A stretch of 64,000 nt of DNA from Acidobacteriota bacterium (GTDB taxonomy: Bacteria; Acidobacteriota; Terriglobia; Bryobacterales; Bryobacteraceae), in NCBI GenBank assembly GCA_947470805.1, contig CANIVU010000017.1, forward strand, positions 1-64,000, read 5' to 3'. The position numbers were made by a program, and so were the translations under genes. Below the pieces are notes generated by a model that saw nothing but the letters and a program-made list of their open reading frames with translations, did no database searches and was not told the origin of the DNA. Positions within the stretch are counted from its first letter, which is position 1, and each line of letters opens with the position of its first letter. Shown here one piece after another: positions 44,518-54,206 of the stretch.

Positions 44518-47500
44518 TTGAGCGTTCGCAGGCGCCTGCTTGAGCTCTTTATCTGCCTTACCACATCGCTGTCGCTGCTGGCGATCTCCCCGGAAGATCG
44601 CGTGGGATCGTTGTCGGTTAGCCATTGGGGAGCCCAGAACGGCATTCCGGAGGAGACGTTTTCGGCGTTGATCGCGCCCGGCGACGGCTATGTCTGGCTG
44701 GCTTCGAACGATGGGGTGGTCCGGTTCGATGGACAGCGGGCACAGGTGTTGCGCCTGGGCGATCGGTTCCGGCCAATGGGAACCGGAAGTTGCAGCGGTA
44801 GCACGTTGAGTTCTTTGCTGCTGGGACCGGACAAGAACGTGTGGGTGGGCGCGTCGAGCGGATGTATTTTTCACGTGAAGCGGGACCGCTTCGGTGGTTT
44901 CGCCAATTTTCAGTTATCGGCGATGGAAGCACCGAATGCGGGCCGGGAAGTGAACGCCGTATTGGCGATGCGAATTTCGCCCGACCAACGGCGGGTGGAG
45001 ATCTCCCGGCGAGCGGCGATCAGCACGGTGGAGACAGCGACTTTTCTTGCGGCCCAACCGGGAGGACTCCAGAAAAGCTCCCCGGAAGTGGTGACGCATC
45101 CCGCTCCGTCCGGGCGTCGTCTGACATATACCGCACGGGGTGACGACGGCAAGCTGTGGGCGCTGATGAGCGATGGGAAACTCTACGAAGGACAGAGCCC
45201 GGGGCCGGGTTGGACCCCGGTGGCGGGCTGGTCGCAGGGGGCCGGCGTCACCGCGCAACGGCTATTGGCGGGTCGGAATGGAGCGGTGTGGATCGCGACG
45301 ACGCGCGGCGTGGTCGAGTTGAAGGACGGAACGATTCGGGAGTGGGGCGTGAAAGACGGACTGCCGGCGGCCAATGTGCTGTCGCTTCACGAGGATCGAG
45401 CCGGGTGCCTGTGGATGGGTTTGCAGCAATTCGTTTCGCGGTTATGCCGGGGGAAGATTGAATCGATATCGGTTGGCGCCGAGCAGGAGGAGATGCTGTC
45501 GGCCATCACCGAGGATCCGCAGGGGAACTTGTGGATGGGCGGACGCTGGGGGAATCTGTTCCGATTGAGTCCGGCCAATTTCCTGAGTTTCACGCGGCGG
45601 GAGGGGTTGCCGGAAAGCCACCTCACAGGCGTGACGGTGGACCGGGAGGGCGCGGTTTGGGGAAGCCTCAAGGATACCGGACTTGTGCGGATCGTCGACG
45701 GCCGAATTACGGACAATCCGCGGGGCACCGGATTCAATCAGACGCAGGCGCTGGTGGCCTATCCCGCAGGGGGCGTGCTGGCGGCCAGTTCAACGGGGCT
45801 ATATCGCGTGGACCGGAATGGGCACAGCCCCGTGCGAGTTAATGGACCCGTCCAGTTTGAAGGGCTGACGGCCCTCGACTGGGAAACGAGCGGCAATCTG
45901 CTCCTGTCGACCGGCGCTGGCCAATACAGGCTTCGCCCATCGCCGACGGGTGAGCCGTTTACCGCGGAAGTACTGACGGGGCCGGCGCGCATCCGCCAAT
46001 GGACGAAAGATCCGGCGGGACGGGTATGGGCTCTCGCTCAGTTCGCGGGCCTTCACTATCTCGACCAAGGCGAATACCGGCCGGCCGTGAACGCGGAACG
46101 CGGACGGGCCCGAGCCTGGTACAGCATCCGGTCCGATGCAGAAGGCCTGTTGTGGATCGGAACCACGGATGGCCTGGAGATCTACTCGACACGCGAAAAG
46201 CGGTTCCTGACACAAAGACCGATCCTCTTCGGAGACCAAGTCTTCCACACCAGTGAAGACCGCTTCGGCAAAGTCTGGTGCGCCACGCGCCAGGGGTTGG
46301 TTCGATTCGCTCGCAGCCGCGCGCTGGAGTTGGCGTCGGGCGTCGGCGACGAATCGCTTCGGCAGACCTTTTACGAACGCTACGGCGAGGCGCAGGCACT
46401 GCCGACGACGAACTTCGGCCTCGTCACCTCATCAACTGGGGCAACGGCGCCCGACGGACGAATCTGGATTCCTGGCTTGCTGGGGCTCGTCTCCGTGCAA
46501 CCGGCCGACTTTGAACGGACACCCCGCCCTCCGGCGGCGGTGCTATTGAAGTTGAGCAGCGACGGCAAGGCGCAGGACATCAACCAACCGCTGCGTATCG
46601 AACCCGGACACAAAACGCTTGAAATATTGTTCCAAACGCTGCGACTCGATCCGCTCGGAGGCGTCTATTGCCGAGTTCGGATGGAGGGCTTCGACGCCAA
46701 CTGGGGCGCCTGCAATGAGCAACGGACGGCGCAGTATACGACGCTTCCTCCCAGAGATTACGCCTTCGTTCTGCAGACGTCCAGCCAGCCCGGCGTCTGG
46801 AACGGGCCGGAACTGCGGGTACCTGTGACCATCGAACCGGCGTTGCATCAGCGGCTTGGCGTCCAACTGGGTGCAACAGTCCTATTCCTGGCCGGATTCG
46901 GATTTGCGCTGTGGCGGCGGCAGAAACAGTTACTGGAACGGACGCGCTGGCTGGAAGAAAAAGTGGATGAGCGGACGGCGACGCTTGAAAACGCGAAACA
47001 CGCCGCCGAAGCCGCCAACCGGGCCAAGAGCGAGTTCCTTGCCACGATGAGTCACGAAATTCGAACGCCGATGAATGGCGTACTGGGTGCGGTGCAGATT
47101 CTGGACGACTCGCCGTTGAACCGTGACCAGAAGAAACTGGTTTCGGTAATCCGTCAATCGGGGGAGGATTTGGTTGGGATCGTCGACGACATTTTGAGTC
47201 TGGCGAAAGTGGAAGCCGGAAAACTGAGCCTGGAACGCGCGCCCGTGCACATCCCTTCGCTAGCGGATTCGCTAACGGCGTTGTTCCGCCCCAAAGCAGA
47301 AGCCAAGGGAGTGGCGATCTGTTGTGAAATTGAGGATGGGACGCCGGAATGGATCTTGAGCGATCCGCAGCGCCTGCGGCAGATTCTGCTGAACCTTCTG
47401 GGTAACGCCGTGAAGTTCACCGGCGACGGCGAAGTGGCACTTCGGATTTCGTCGCCGGAACCACATGCCGTCATTGTCTTTTCGGTGGTGGACACCGGGC

Positions 47501-48171
47501 TCGGCATCGCCCCGGAGAAGATCCCCACACTGTTTGAACCATTCGTCCAAGCCGATTCTTCCACCACGCGGCGGTTCGGCGGGAGCGGCCTCGGGCTGTC
47601 GATCGTCAGCCGGTTTGTCGACGCGATGGGAGGAACCATCGACGTCCAGAGTACGCCCGAAAAGGGATCCGTATTTTTGATCACACTGCCGTGCGAAGTA
47701 ACGAATGCGCCGGCACCGGAACCCGCCGCCGCTCTCCCCGAAACCGAGCCGATCTCTGCGGCAAATGGCCGTCGTGGACTTACCGTCTTGCTGGCGGAAG
47801 ACAACAATGTCAACCAGATGATATTTCAGAAAATGCTCATCCGGCTGGGGTGCGAAGTGATTCTGGCGAAACACGGGCGTGAGGCGCTGGAAGCGCTCCG
47901 AAAGGCCGATGTCGACCTCGTCCTGATGGACTGTCAGATGCCCGAGCTGGACGGCTACCAGACCACGCGCGAACTGCGCGCCTGGGGCGGCAGTTTTGCC
48001 AGCCTCCCGGTTATCGCCCTTACCGCCAGCGCCATGGCCGAGGACCGTCAGAACTGCATCGACGCCGGCATGAACGACTTCCTCAGCAAGCCGCTCATGC
48101 TTTCCACACTCGAAGCCACGCTCACACAATGGAGTCGCCGCGTGAAAGCCCCTACGGAATCTCAGCCGTAA
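44518..48171 (+). CDS. Hybrid two-component sensor with periplasmic propeller, kinase and receiver
   Basis: About 1217 residues from a proposed TTG at 44518, which opens a signal-anchor (LLELFICLTTSLSLLA); GTGs at 44479 and 44416 are alternatives. The large periplasmic part is a two-component-regulator propeller (repeats like GYVWLASNDGVVRFDG, GAVWIATTRGVVELKDG, GLLWIGTTDGLEIY) capped by a Y_Y_Y domain (YCRVRMEGFDANWG). Next come a helix, HisKA (TMSHEIRTPMNGVLGA), HATPase (GGSGLGLSIV) and a receiver (LLAEDNNVNQM, LMDCQMPELDG). No DNA-binding domain follows, so a separate phosphotransfer partner is expected. It overlaps the convergent RidA gene by 20 nt. Confidence 0.9.
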   Translation: MSVRRRLLELFICLTTSLSLLAISPEDRVGSLSVSHWGAQNGIPEETFSALIAPGDGYVWLASNDGVVRFDGQRAQVLRLGDRFRPMGTGSCSGSTLSSLLLGPDKNVWVGASSGCIFHVKRDRFGGFANFQLSAMEAPNAGREVNAVLAMRISPDQRRVEISRRAAISTVETATFLAAQPGGLQKSSPEVVTHPAPSGRRLTYTARGDDGKLWALMSDGKLYEGQSPGPGWTPVAGWSQGAGVTAQRLLAGRNGAVWIATTRGVVELKDGTIREWGVKDGLPAANVLSLHEDRAGCLWMGLQQFVSRLCRGKIESISVGAEQEEMLSAITEDPQGNLWMGGRWGNLFRLSPANFLSFTRREGLPESHLTGVTVDREGAVWGSLKDTGLVRIVDGRITDNPRGTGFNQTQALVAYPAGGVLAASSTGLYRVDRNGHSPVRVNGPVQFEGLTALDWETSGNLLLSTGAGQYRLRPSPTGEPFTAEVLTGPARIRQWTKDPAGRVWALAQFAGLHYLDQGEYRPAVNAERGRARAWYSIRSDAEGLLWIGTTDGLEIYSTREKRFLTQRPILFGDQVFHTSEDRFGKVWCATRQGLVRFARSRALELASGVGDESLRQTFYERYGEAQALPTTNFGLVTSSTGATAPDGRIWIPGLLGLVSVQPADFERTPRPPAAVLLKLSSDGKAQDINQPLRIEPGHKTLEILFQTLRLDPLGGVYCRVRMEGFDANWGACNEQRTAQYTTLPPRDYAFVLQTSSQPGVWNGPELRVPVTIEPALHQRLGVQLGATVLFLAGFGFALWRRQKQLLERTRWLEEKVDERTATLENAKHAAEAANRAKSEFLATMSHEIRTPMNGVLGAVQILDDSPLNRDQKKLVSVIRQSGEDLVGIVDDILSLAKVEAGKLSLERAPVHIPSLADSLTALFRPKAEAKGVAICCEIEDGTPEWILSDPQRLRQILLNLLGNAVKFTGDGEVALRISSPEPHAVIVFSVVDTGLGIAPEKIPTLFEPFVQADSSTTRRFGGSGLGLSIVSRFVDAMGGTIDVQSTPEKGSVFLITLPCEVTNAPAPEPAAALPETEPISAANGRRGLTVLLAEDNNVNQMIFQKMLIRLGCEVILAKHGREALEALRKADVDLVLMDCQMPELDGYQTTRELRAWGGSFASLPVIALTASAMAEDRQNCIDAGMNDFLSKPLMLSTLEATLTQWSRRVKAPTESQP

Positions 48172-48517
48172 ACGCCGCCTCCACCCTCATCCCCGCCTGC
48201 AACTCAACGCCGTAGGCCCGGCGACAAACCGGATGGTTGCCGAAGTACTCTTTCCACACCACGTTCACGGCCCCAATATCGGCCCGCACATCCTGCAGGT
48301 ACAACCGCGCCGTGCAGATGGCGTTCCGGTCCACCCCTGCCTCGGCCAGCAGCAGATCCAGTTGCCGGAATGCCTCGCGCATCTCGGCGGCCGCACCGCC
48401 CTCCACCGGCCGGCGGCTGCCGTCCGGAATCCCGGTCACAACAGCCTCAAAAACCTTGCCGCAGTGCACAACCGCGGAACTGATCGGAAACTCGGTATCG
48501 GAATCGATAAATTTCAT
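48152..48517 (-). CDS. RidA-family enamine/imine deaminase
   Basis: 121 residues from the ATG at 48517 (a GTG at 48526 is alternative). The family pattern is present: AVVHCGKVFEAVV, EMREAFRQLDLLLAEAGVD, CTARLYLQDVRA and the C-terminal RVEAAFTAEIP. Canonical RidA has an Arg near position 105 (CRRAYGV here gives Arg in a shifted context), so activity is likely but not certain. RidA proteins hydrolyse reactive 2-aminoacrylate-type imines made by PLP enzymes. Being the last gene of an operon with two PLP enzymes supports that role. Confidence 0.88.
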   Translation of the reverse strand: MKFIDSDTEFPISSAVVHCGKVFEAVVTGIPDGSRRPVEGGAAAEMREAFRQLDLLLAEAGVDRNAICTARLYLQDVRADIGAVNVVWKEYFGNHPVCRRAYGVELQAGMRVEAAFTAEIP

Positions 48518-48526
48518 ATTCTCCAC

Positions 48527-49234
48527 TCAATAACTTAGAAATCCGCCATCGGCGACCAACGTCTCGCCGGTGATAAACGACGCACGATCGGACAGCAGAA
48601 ACGCCACCGCCTCGCCAATTTCCTCCGGCCGGCCCTGGCGTCCCAGCGGCGTCCGGCGCGTATACGGCCCGGGCACATTATCAGCACTCGCCACAGTGCG
48701 AATATCGCCCGGCGCGACGGCATTCACACGTATTCCGTGCGGCGCCAACTCGAGCCCCATCCCCTGCGCCAGCGACGCCACCGCCGCCTTCGTCGCGCAA
48801 TACAACGAAGCATTTTCCTGCGCCGCGAAACTCCCCACGCTGGCGATGTGAACGATCGCCCCGCCCACGCCCCTCCGCACCCACTCCCGCGCAGCCAACT
48901 GCGAACACAACACCGGCCCCTTCAGGTTGACGTCCAGCATGTTGTTGATGTGCTCCGCCGTCGCCTCCAGAAACGCCGACAGCGCCACCTGCCCGGTCAG
49001 CGCCGCGTTGTTCACCAGCCCGTCCACGGCGCCATACACTTCCAAAACCTCGGCAAACCAACCCTCCGGCGCACGCACATCCCCCAGGAACAGCCGCGCG
49101 CCCTCCACTTCCAACGGCACCACCGCCGGCTGCACCGCGGCCACCCGCGCCCCGTAGCCGCACAGCACCCGAGTGATCCCCAGGCCGATGCCCGTCGCCC
49201 CGCCCGTCACCACATAAACACGCCCGTTAAGCAT
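48527..49234 (-). CDS. Short-chain dehydrogenase/reductase (SDR)
   Basis: 235 residues from the ATG at 49234, the start that puts the nucleotide site at the N-terminus (MLNGRVYVVTGGATGIGLG). The catalytic Ser is in HIASVGSF, the YxxxK motif is YCATK, and the C-terminus ITGETLVADGGFLSY is typical of classical SDRs. It overlaps the preceding PLP lyase gene by 8 nt. As part of the operon it probably oxidises or reduces a hydroxy/keto intermediate. Confidence 0.9.
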   Translation of the reverse strand: MLNGRVYVVTGGATGIGLGITRVLCGYGARVAAVQPAVVPLEVEGARLFLGDVRAPEGWFAEVLEVYGAVDGLVNNAALTGQVALSAFLEATAEHINNMLDVNLKGPVLCSQLAAREWVRRGVGGAIVHIASVGSFAAQENASLYCATKAAVASLAQGMGLELAPHGIRVNAVAPGDIRTVASADNVPGPYTRRTPLGRQGRPEEIGEAVAFLLSDRASFITGETLVADGGFLSY

Positions 49235-50207
49235 TCCGTAACCAAGCCTCCATTTCCGCGCTCTCCACCACCGGCGAAGCCACGCATTCGGCCGCCACCG
49301 CAATCGAATCCGGGTCCTTCCCGCCGTGTCCGGTCACCAGGCAAACGGCCCGTTCCCGCGCGTCAATCGCGCCCGACGCCACCGCCCGCAGCCAACCCGC
49401 CGTCGCCGTCGCCCCGGCCGGTTCACAGAACACGCCTTCCTCGCTCAACATCCGCCGGTGCGCCGCAAAGACCTCTTCATCGCTCACCGCGATTCCCTGC
49501 CCCCCGTTCTCATACAACAGCCCCAAGGCCAGTGTGGCGTCAATATCCACCGGCACCGACAGCCCGCTCACGCGCGTCGTCCCGCTTGCCGGCGCCGCCA
49601 CCGCCGCCCGCGCCACCCACGCATCCACCACCGTTCCGCACCCGGCCGGCTGTACCGCGTGCACCCGCACGTCCACACCCGCCGCCAGGAACCCCCGTAC
49701 AACCGCAGAATACAAACCGCCTCCGCCCACCGGGACAAAGACGTGTTTCGGCGCCAGCGTAACCAGTTCATCGGCAATAGTAGAGACGCCCGCCATCCCC
49801 ACCGGACAGTATCGGAAGGCCGACACCACCAGCGGCACGCCTCGTTCCTGGGAACACGCGCGCAACGCCGACATCACCCGCTCCGTCACCCCGGCGTCCA
49901 CCGTGAACCCAGGCACCCGCACCACGCACGCCCCATGCGCGCGCATCTGTGCCACCTTGCCCACCGGGGCCTCCGGGGACACCACGATCACACAACGGAT
50001 CCCCGCCCGCGCCGAATAAGCCGCCAGCGCCGCCCCGGTGTTCCCGGACGAAGTGGCTAACACCAACTTTGCCCCGCCAGCCACGATCCGCTCCATTTCG
50101 CGCACGATGAACCGGTCCTTGTACGACCCGGTCGGCTGGCACGATTCCAGCTTGAACCACAGATCCGCGCCCAGTCGCGCGCTCGGCAAACACGGTGTCG
50201 GCGTCAA
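49227..50207 (-). CDS. PLP-dependent fold-type II lyase (threonine synthase/dehydratase-like)
   Basis: 326 residues. The PLP lysine sits in PTGSYKDR near residue 30, followed by ATSSGNTGAALAAYSARAG (phosphate-binding SxGN) and VPVGGGGLYS. It matches the threonine synthase/threonine ammonia-lyase/diaminopropionate-lyase group; a specific substrate cannot be named. Its start overlaps the MBL gene's stop (ATGA). The RidA gene two positions downstream would clear enamine products if this is an ammonia lyase. Confidence 0.85.
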   Translation of the reverse strand: MTPTPCLPSARLGADLWFKLESCQPTGSYKDRFIVREMERIVAGGAKLVLATSSGNTGAALAAYSARAGIRCVIVVSPEAPVGKVAQMRAHGACVVRVPGFTVDAGVTERVMSALRACSQERGVPLVVSAFRYCPVGMAGVSTIADELVTLAPKHVFVPVGGGGLYSAVVRGFLAAGVDVRVHAVQPAGCGTVVDAWVARAAVAAPASGTTRVSGLSVPVDIDATLALGLLYENGGQGIAVSDEEVFAAHRRMLSEEGVFCEPAGATATAGWLRAVASGAIDARERAVCLVTGHGGKDPDSIAVAAECVASPVVESAEMEAWLRNA

Positions 50208-50956
50208 AAGATCAGATCCCCCTGCCCGATCGTCCGCGGCACAAACCCCTTCTGCAACTCCGCCCGCGCCATATCAATATGCCTCTGCCCGCCGGAAATC
50301 GTGAATAGCCCGTGGCCCGGCAGCAGAATGTCCACGGCCAGCCCCTCCAGCTTTCCAATGTCCTCGCAATAGGACTGCAGCGAGGAATCCGGCGAATTGA
50401 TGAGCCCCACAATGCCGCCGTAGAACAAAATATCGCCCACAATCAGCCCCCTTCGTCCGCCCTGGTCAAACAAAAACGCGAACGAATCCGACGAGTGCCC
50501 GCGCACCCGAATGGCCCGCAGCGAAAAGCCTTCCAGTTCCAGCGCATCCCTGTCAACAAACTGGTGCGCCACCGGACATGGCTCCAACCGCATCTCGGCC
50601 GGATAGCCCCCCTGCGCCTGCGCGCCAGCCAGTCCACTACCCACCTCATCACCGGCCATCACCACCGGCGCCGCCAGTGCCGACGCCACCACCGGCCAGC
50701 CCAACTCCGCCGACAGCCGCGCCGCCCCGCCAATATGATCCGGATGCCGGTGCGTCAACAGAATCGTCCCCGGCCCCAGGTCCGCGCCGAACTCCTCCCG
50801 CAAATTCGCCACAATCCGGTCGTGGCCTAAACCGCTACCGCTGTCGATCAACAGGGTGCCCACCGCCGACCGCAGGGCATACACATGACAATCATACCGG
50901 CTACTCAGCCCGAACTGCCGGCTCCCAACAACATACAACCAAGGAGTAACTCGCAT
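50204..50956 (-). CDS. MBL-fold metallohydrolase
   Basis: 250 residues. The metal motif LLTHRHPDHIGG (HxHxDH), the following VRGHSSDSFAF with His and the GDILFYGG Asp give the dizinc site of the metallo-beta-lactamase superfamily. Members include glyoxalase II-like thioesterases, lactonases and quorum-lactone hydrolases. It lies directly after the sialidase-like gene with no gap and overlaps the PLP lyase by 4 nt. Lactone or ester hydrolysis inside the pathway is a reasonable guess. Confidence 0.87.
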   Translation of the reverse strand: MRVTPWLYVVGSRQFGLSSRYDCHVYALRSAVGTLLIDSGSGLGHDRIVANLREEFGADLGPGTILLTHRHPDHIGGAARLSAELGWPVVASALAAPVVMAGDEVGSGLAGAQAQGGYPAEMRLEPCPVAHQFVDRDALELEGFSLRAIRVRGHSSDSFAFLFDQGGRRGLIVGDILFYGGIVGLINSPDSSLQSYCEDIGKLEGLAVDILLPGHGLFTISGGQRHIDMARAELQKGFVPRTIGQGDLIF

Positions 50957-51991
50957 TTATTGATAAAACCAGCTTAATGGCAACGTCTTCACCCGCAGCG
51001 AAATACCGGCCGGACCCGCCGCATAGTAACTTATAAACACCTGATCGCGCAGCCACTCCACGCTCGTATAGGCGAACGTCTCCCCTGGGGTATCGTCCAG
51101 CACTTTTACATGGGCCCATGTCAGCCCCTCATCGCGCGAAACGGCCGTGGACAATGGAGTTCGCTCCTTCGGTGAATTGTTCCACACCAATATCAGGTCC
51201 CCCGTTTTGGGGTGTCGTTTGATGGATTGCGGGGACCGCGGAGACGCCACGCCCGCAATCGGATGCAACTCCGAAAATGTCTTTCCCTTGTCCCGTGAGT
51301 AAGCCCGATAGATACGGCCTAAATCGGTGCGTACCCACACCATCACGCGCCCGTCAGTTAGCTCAATCACGCCGGGTTCCTGCGCGCCCGCCTTGGATTG
51401 CGGCAGGTCGAGAACCGTCTCGCTCGGCTTCCAGCTCACGCCCTCGTCATCGGAGTAATAGATCCGCGAACGGATATGCGGATCCACGCGATAGTCCGAC
51501 GTAAAAAACAGCGGCATCAGCACCCGCCCGCCCCGGAGTTGAATCGCCCGGTCGTGGTTGAAACCCGTATAGGAGGGCGACGGCGTGATCGTCATCGCCA
51601 CAGGCGGCGAAAAGGTCTTCGCGTCGTCTTTGGAGATCCGCACCATCGGCGCACAATCGGCCTCGGAGTTCTTCCGCGCGAACAGGAACAGCACCTTCCC
51701 GCTTTTCAACCGCAACAGGTCGGGCTCCATCACGTTCATCTTGCCGATATTTTCCTGCAGCGTGAATCGCTCCCCCCACGTCTTCCCCTGGTCGGAGGAG
51801 ATCCGCGCCGACAGCCGCGCCCCGGTCCAATCCGACTTCCCATCGCCCATAAACTCCGTCCATGCCAACAACAGCCGGCCATCGCGCAGAACCAGCGCGT
51901 CGGCCTCGGAGTTGCGCATGTTGCCGGGTACGGCGGGCGCAAAGTCGGCGGCCAACGCCGCCACGCCCGCCGCCAGCAGCAGCAGCCTCAT
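50957..51991 (-). CDS. Secreted sialidase-like (BNR) protein
   Basis: 344 residues with a signal peptide (MRLLLLAAGVAALAADFA). Asp boxes are visible in SSDQGKTW, SDDEGVSW, SRDKGKTF and SRDEGLTW. Blades begin with RNSEADALVLRDGRLLLAWTEF, as in the many acidobacterial exo-alpha-sialidase-like proteins. Its substrate need not be sialic acid. The start overlaps the aminotransferase stop by 4 nt and the stop touches the MBL start, so it is translated within the operon. Confidence 0.86.
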   Translation of the reverse strand: MRLLLLAAGVAALAADFAPAVPGNMRNSEADALVLRDGRLLLAWTEFMGDGKSDWTGARLSARISSDQGKTWGERFTLQENIGKMNVMEPDLLRLKSGKVLFLFARKNSEADCAPMVRISKDDAKTFSPPVAMTITPSPSYTGFNHDRAIQLRGGRVLMPLFFTSDYRVDPHIRSRIYYSDDEGVSWKPSETVLDLPQSKAGAQEPGVIELTDGRVMVWVRTDLGRIYRAYSRDKGKTFSELHPIAGVASPRSPQSIKRHPKTGDLILVWNNSPKERTPLSTAVSRDEGLTWAHVKVLDDTPGETFAYTSVEWLRDQVFISYYAAGPAGISLRVKTLPLSWFYQ

Positions 51992-53295
51992 AGCCCGCGA
52001 ACCCGCCGCAGCGTTTCTTCCACCACTTCGGCGCCGTGGGCCGCGCTCAGATACCAGCGCCCATCCGGCAACGCCAGCACGCCGGCATCGAGCATCGCCA
52101 TCAGGAAATCGGCGTACAGCGCCTTATCAGTGGCCAGCGTGTCGCGATATTCGTGCGGGATCTCCGGTTGGAAGTGGACTTGAAACACCGCTCCTTCTCC
52201 GGTCGTCACCATCGAAATGCCCTTGGCCCGCAGCGCCTCTTCCAGGCCCGAGCGCAACTGACGCCCCAGCCGGTCCAGTTGTTCGTAGACGGCCGGCGTC
52301 AGCGTCTGCAGCGTGGCCACCGTGGCCGCCAATCCCAACGGATTGCCGTTCAACGTCCCGGCATGCACCATGCGGCCTTCGGCGATCCAGCTCATATACT
52401 CGTCGCGCCCCGCCAGCACCGATACCGGCAGCCCGCCGCCGCACGCCTTGGCGAACGTCGCCACATCGGGCGTCACGCCGTAGTAGGCCTGCCCGCCGCC
52501 CAGCGCCAGCCGGAACCCGGTAATCACTTCGTCAAAAATCAGCAGCGCGCCTTCGGCCGTGGCCTTCTCCCGCAGGTAAGCCAGGAACCCATCGGCGGGC
52601 GGCAGACATCCGCTGTTGCACAACATCGGCTCACAGATAATGGCGGAGATCTCCCGGGGATGGGCCGCGAAGGCCGCGTCCACGCTGGCCCGGTCGTTCC
52701 AACGCGCGACAACCGCTCCGGACCACGGCCGCTGCCCCGTCCCCACCGGGATCGGCGTCATCGAGCCGCAATCGTTCGCTCCCGGTTTGTAGCTCACCAG
52801 CACGCTGTCGTCCCAGCCGTGATAGTGCCCTTCAAACTTCAAATACAGCATACGGCCGGTCACCGCGCGCGCCAGCCGCAGCGCCACCTGCACGATCTCC
52901 GTGCCGCTGTTGGCGAAAGCTACTTTATCGGCGCATGGAATCGCCTCGCAGAGCAACTCGGCGGCCTCGTATTCCAAGGCGTGCTGCGCGCCGAAGGTAT
53001 GTCCCTTCGTCAACTGCGCCGCCAATGCCTCGTTCACTGCCGCCGGCGCGTGACCCAGAATCAGCGGCCCCCAGGCCAGCGTGTAGTCGATGAACTTGTT
53101 CCCATCGACGTCGGTGATCCAGGCGCCCTCGCCGTGGGAGTAGAACATCGGGTACGGTTTGGCCGAACGGCGCAGCGCCGTCGACACCCCGCCCGCCAGA
53201 CTCTTCTGTGACCGCTCATAGGCGCCCAGCGACCCCGGCGTGTTCGCCCGTATGCGCGCTTCCCGCGCCGCGACTTGAAAGTTGTATTGGCTCAT
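51988..53295 (-). CDS. Class III aminotransferase, glutamate-1-semialdehyde aminomutase-like
   Basis: 435 residues, the length of HemL-type enzymes. Hallmarks are GAWITDVDGNKFIDYTLAWGPLILGH, FANSGTEIVQVALRLARAVTGR, FEGHYHGWDD, LIFDEVITGFR and the PLP lysine in ATFAKACGGGLPVS, then HAGTLNGNPL. HemL itself makes 5-aminolevulinate, but this catabolic-looking operon makes a related transaminase or aminomutase acting on another amino acid more likely. The start overlaps the deacylase stop by 4 nt. Confidence 0.85.
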   Translation of the reverse strand: MSQYNFQVAAREARIRANTPGSLGAYERSQKSLAGGVSTALRRSAKPYPMFYSHGEGAWITDVDGNKFIDYTLAWGPLILGHAPAAVNEALAAQLTKGHTFGAQHALEYEAAELLCEAIPCADKVAFANSGTEIVQVALRLARAVTGRMLYLKFEGHYHGWDDSVLVSYKPGANDCGSMTPIPVGTGQRPWSGAVVARWNDRASVDAAFAAHPREISAIICEPMLCNSGCLPPADGFLAYLREKATAEGALLIFDEVITGFRLALGGGQAYYGVTPDVATFAKACGGGLPVSVLAGRDEYMSWIAEGRMVHAGTLNGNPLGLAATVATLQTLTPAVYEQLDRLGRQLRSGLEEALRAKGISMVTTGEGAVFQVHFQPEIPHEYRDTLATDKALYADFLMAMLDAGVLALPDGRWYLSAAHGAEVVEETLRRVRGL

Positions 53296-54206
53296 TCTTC
53301 GTCCGCTAAAAGGAATAGGGTATCGCCCTTTCGCACAATCGGCATCTCATGGGTTAACGCAATTGTGCCTGCGCGTGGCGCCGTGTAGGTTTCGAGCGTG
53401 TTTCCCAACAGATCCACCAGCCGGCCCAGCCTGTGTCCAGCGGCCACTCGATCCAACAGCGCAACCTTCAGCATCAGGAACCCATCGGCGCCCGCCGACA
53501 ACCCATCGTCGGTATTGCCTACGCCACTCAGCCGCCGTGGCGACGCCGGGATTTCGGGCACGCCCGGCAACATGTCCAGGTGCCGCAGAAGGTTGAATAC
53601 GCCGCGCCGCATCATCGCCAGATCGGCCGGCGCGATTCGCCCCGCGCCCCACGCCTCGACGTACAGAAACGGAATGCCGCGGTCGCGCGCCGACGAGATC
53701 GTCCGCCCGGGCTCAATCACCGGATGGCCCCAGATAACAGGCGCGCCGAAGGCCTCGGCGGCTGCCCGCCCGCGCTCGTCGAAGGAGGCGTAACCCGCCA
53801 TCGACGGCATCGCATACCGCACTCCGCCGCTGTGCAGATCCAGATAGAAATCGGCACGGCCGATCACCTCCCGTGCCAGCACCGCCGCGATCTGTTCGGA
53901 AAGCGTGCCATCGGGATTACCCGGAAACACACGCGCCAGATTCGCGCCGTCCACCGGGCTCGTCCGCTGCACCGCCCAGTGTGCCGGGGGATTGACGACC
54001 GGAACCGCGATCACCGTCCCGGCAAGCGCCGCCGTGTCGATCGTTTCAAATACCTCGAAGATCGCACGGACGCCTTCGTACTCGTCGCCGTGAACACCGG
54101 CGGTGACGGCAAACACAGGCCCCGGCCGCGCGCCTGTCGCCGTTAGTAGTGGCAGCGAGAGGTCCGCCGTGACCGGCAGCCACTCGCGCACAATTCCCAA
54201 AGACAT
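53292..54206 (-). CDS. Succinylglutamate desuccinylase/aspartoacylase-family zinc hydrolase
   Basis: 304 residues. Zinc ligands are in TAGVHGDEYEG (His, Glu) near residue 37 and LDLHSGG (His) near 125, with the Arg/Asn substrate-binding block VDGANLARVFPGNP between. This M14-related family removes acyl groups from N-acyl amino acids or similar compounds. It is the first gene of the seven-gene minus-strand operon, suggesting that an N-acylated amino compound is deacylated before the transaminase step. Confidence 0.87.
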   Translation of the reverse strand: MSLGIVREWLPVTADLSLPLLTATGARPGPVFAVTAGVHGDEYEGVRAIFEVFETIDTAALAGTVIAVPVVNPPAHWAVQRTSPVDGANLARVFPGNPDGTLSEQIAAVLAREVIGRADFYLDLHSGGVRYAMPSMAGYASFDERGRAAAEAFGAPVIWGHPVIEPGRTISSARDRGIPFLYVEAWGAGRIAPADLAMMRRGVFNLLRHLDMLPGVPEIPASPRRLSGVGNTDDGLSAGADGFLMLKVALLDRVAAGHRLGRLVDLLGNTLETYTAPRAGTIALTHEMPIVRKGDTLFLLADEE

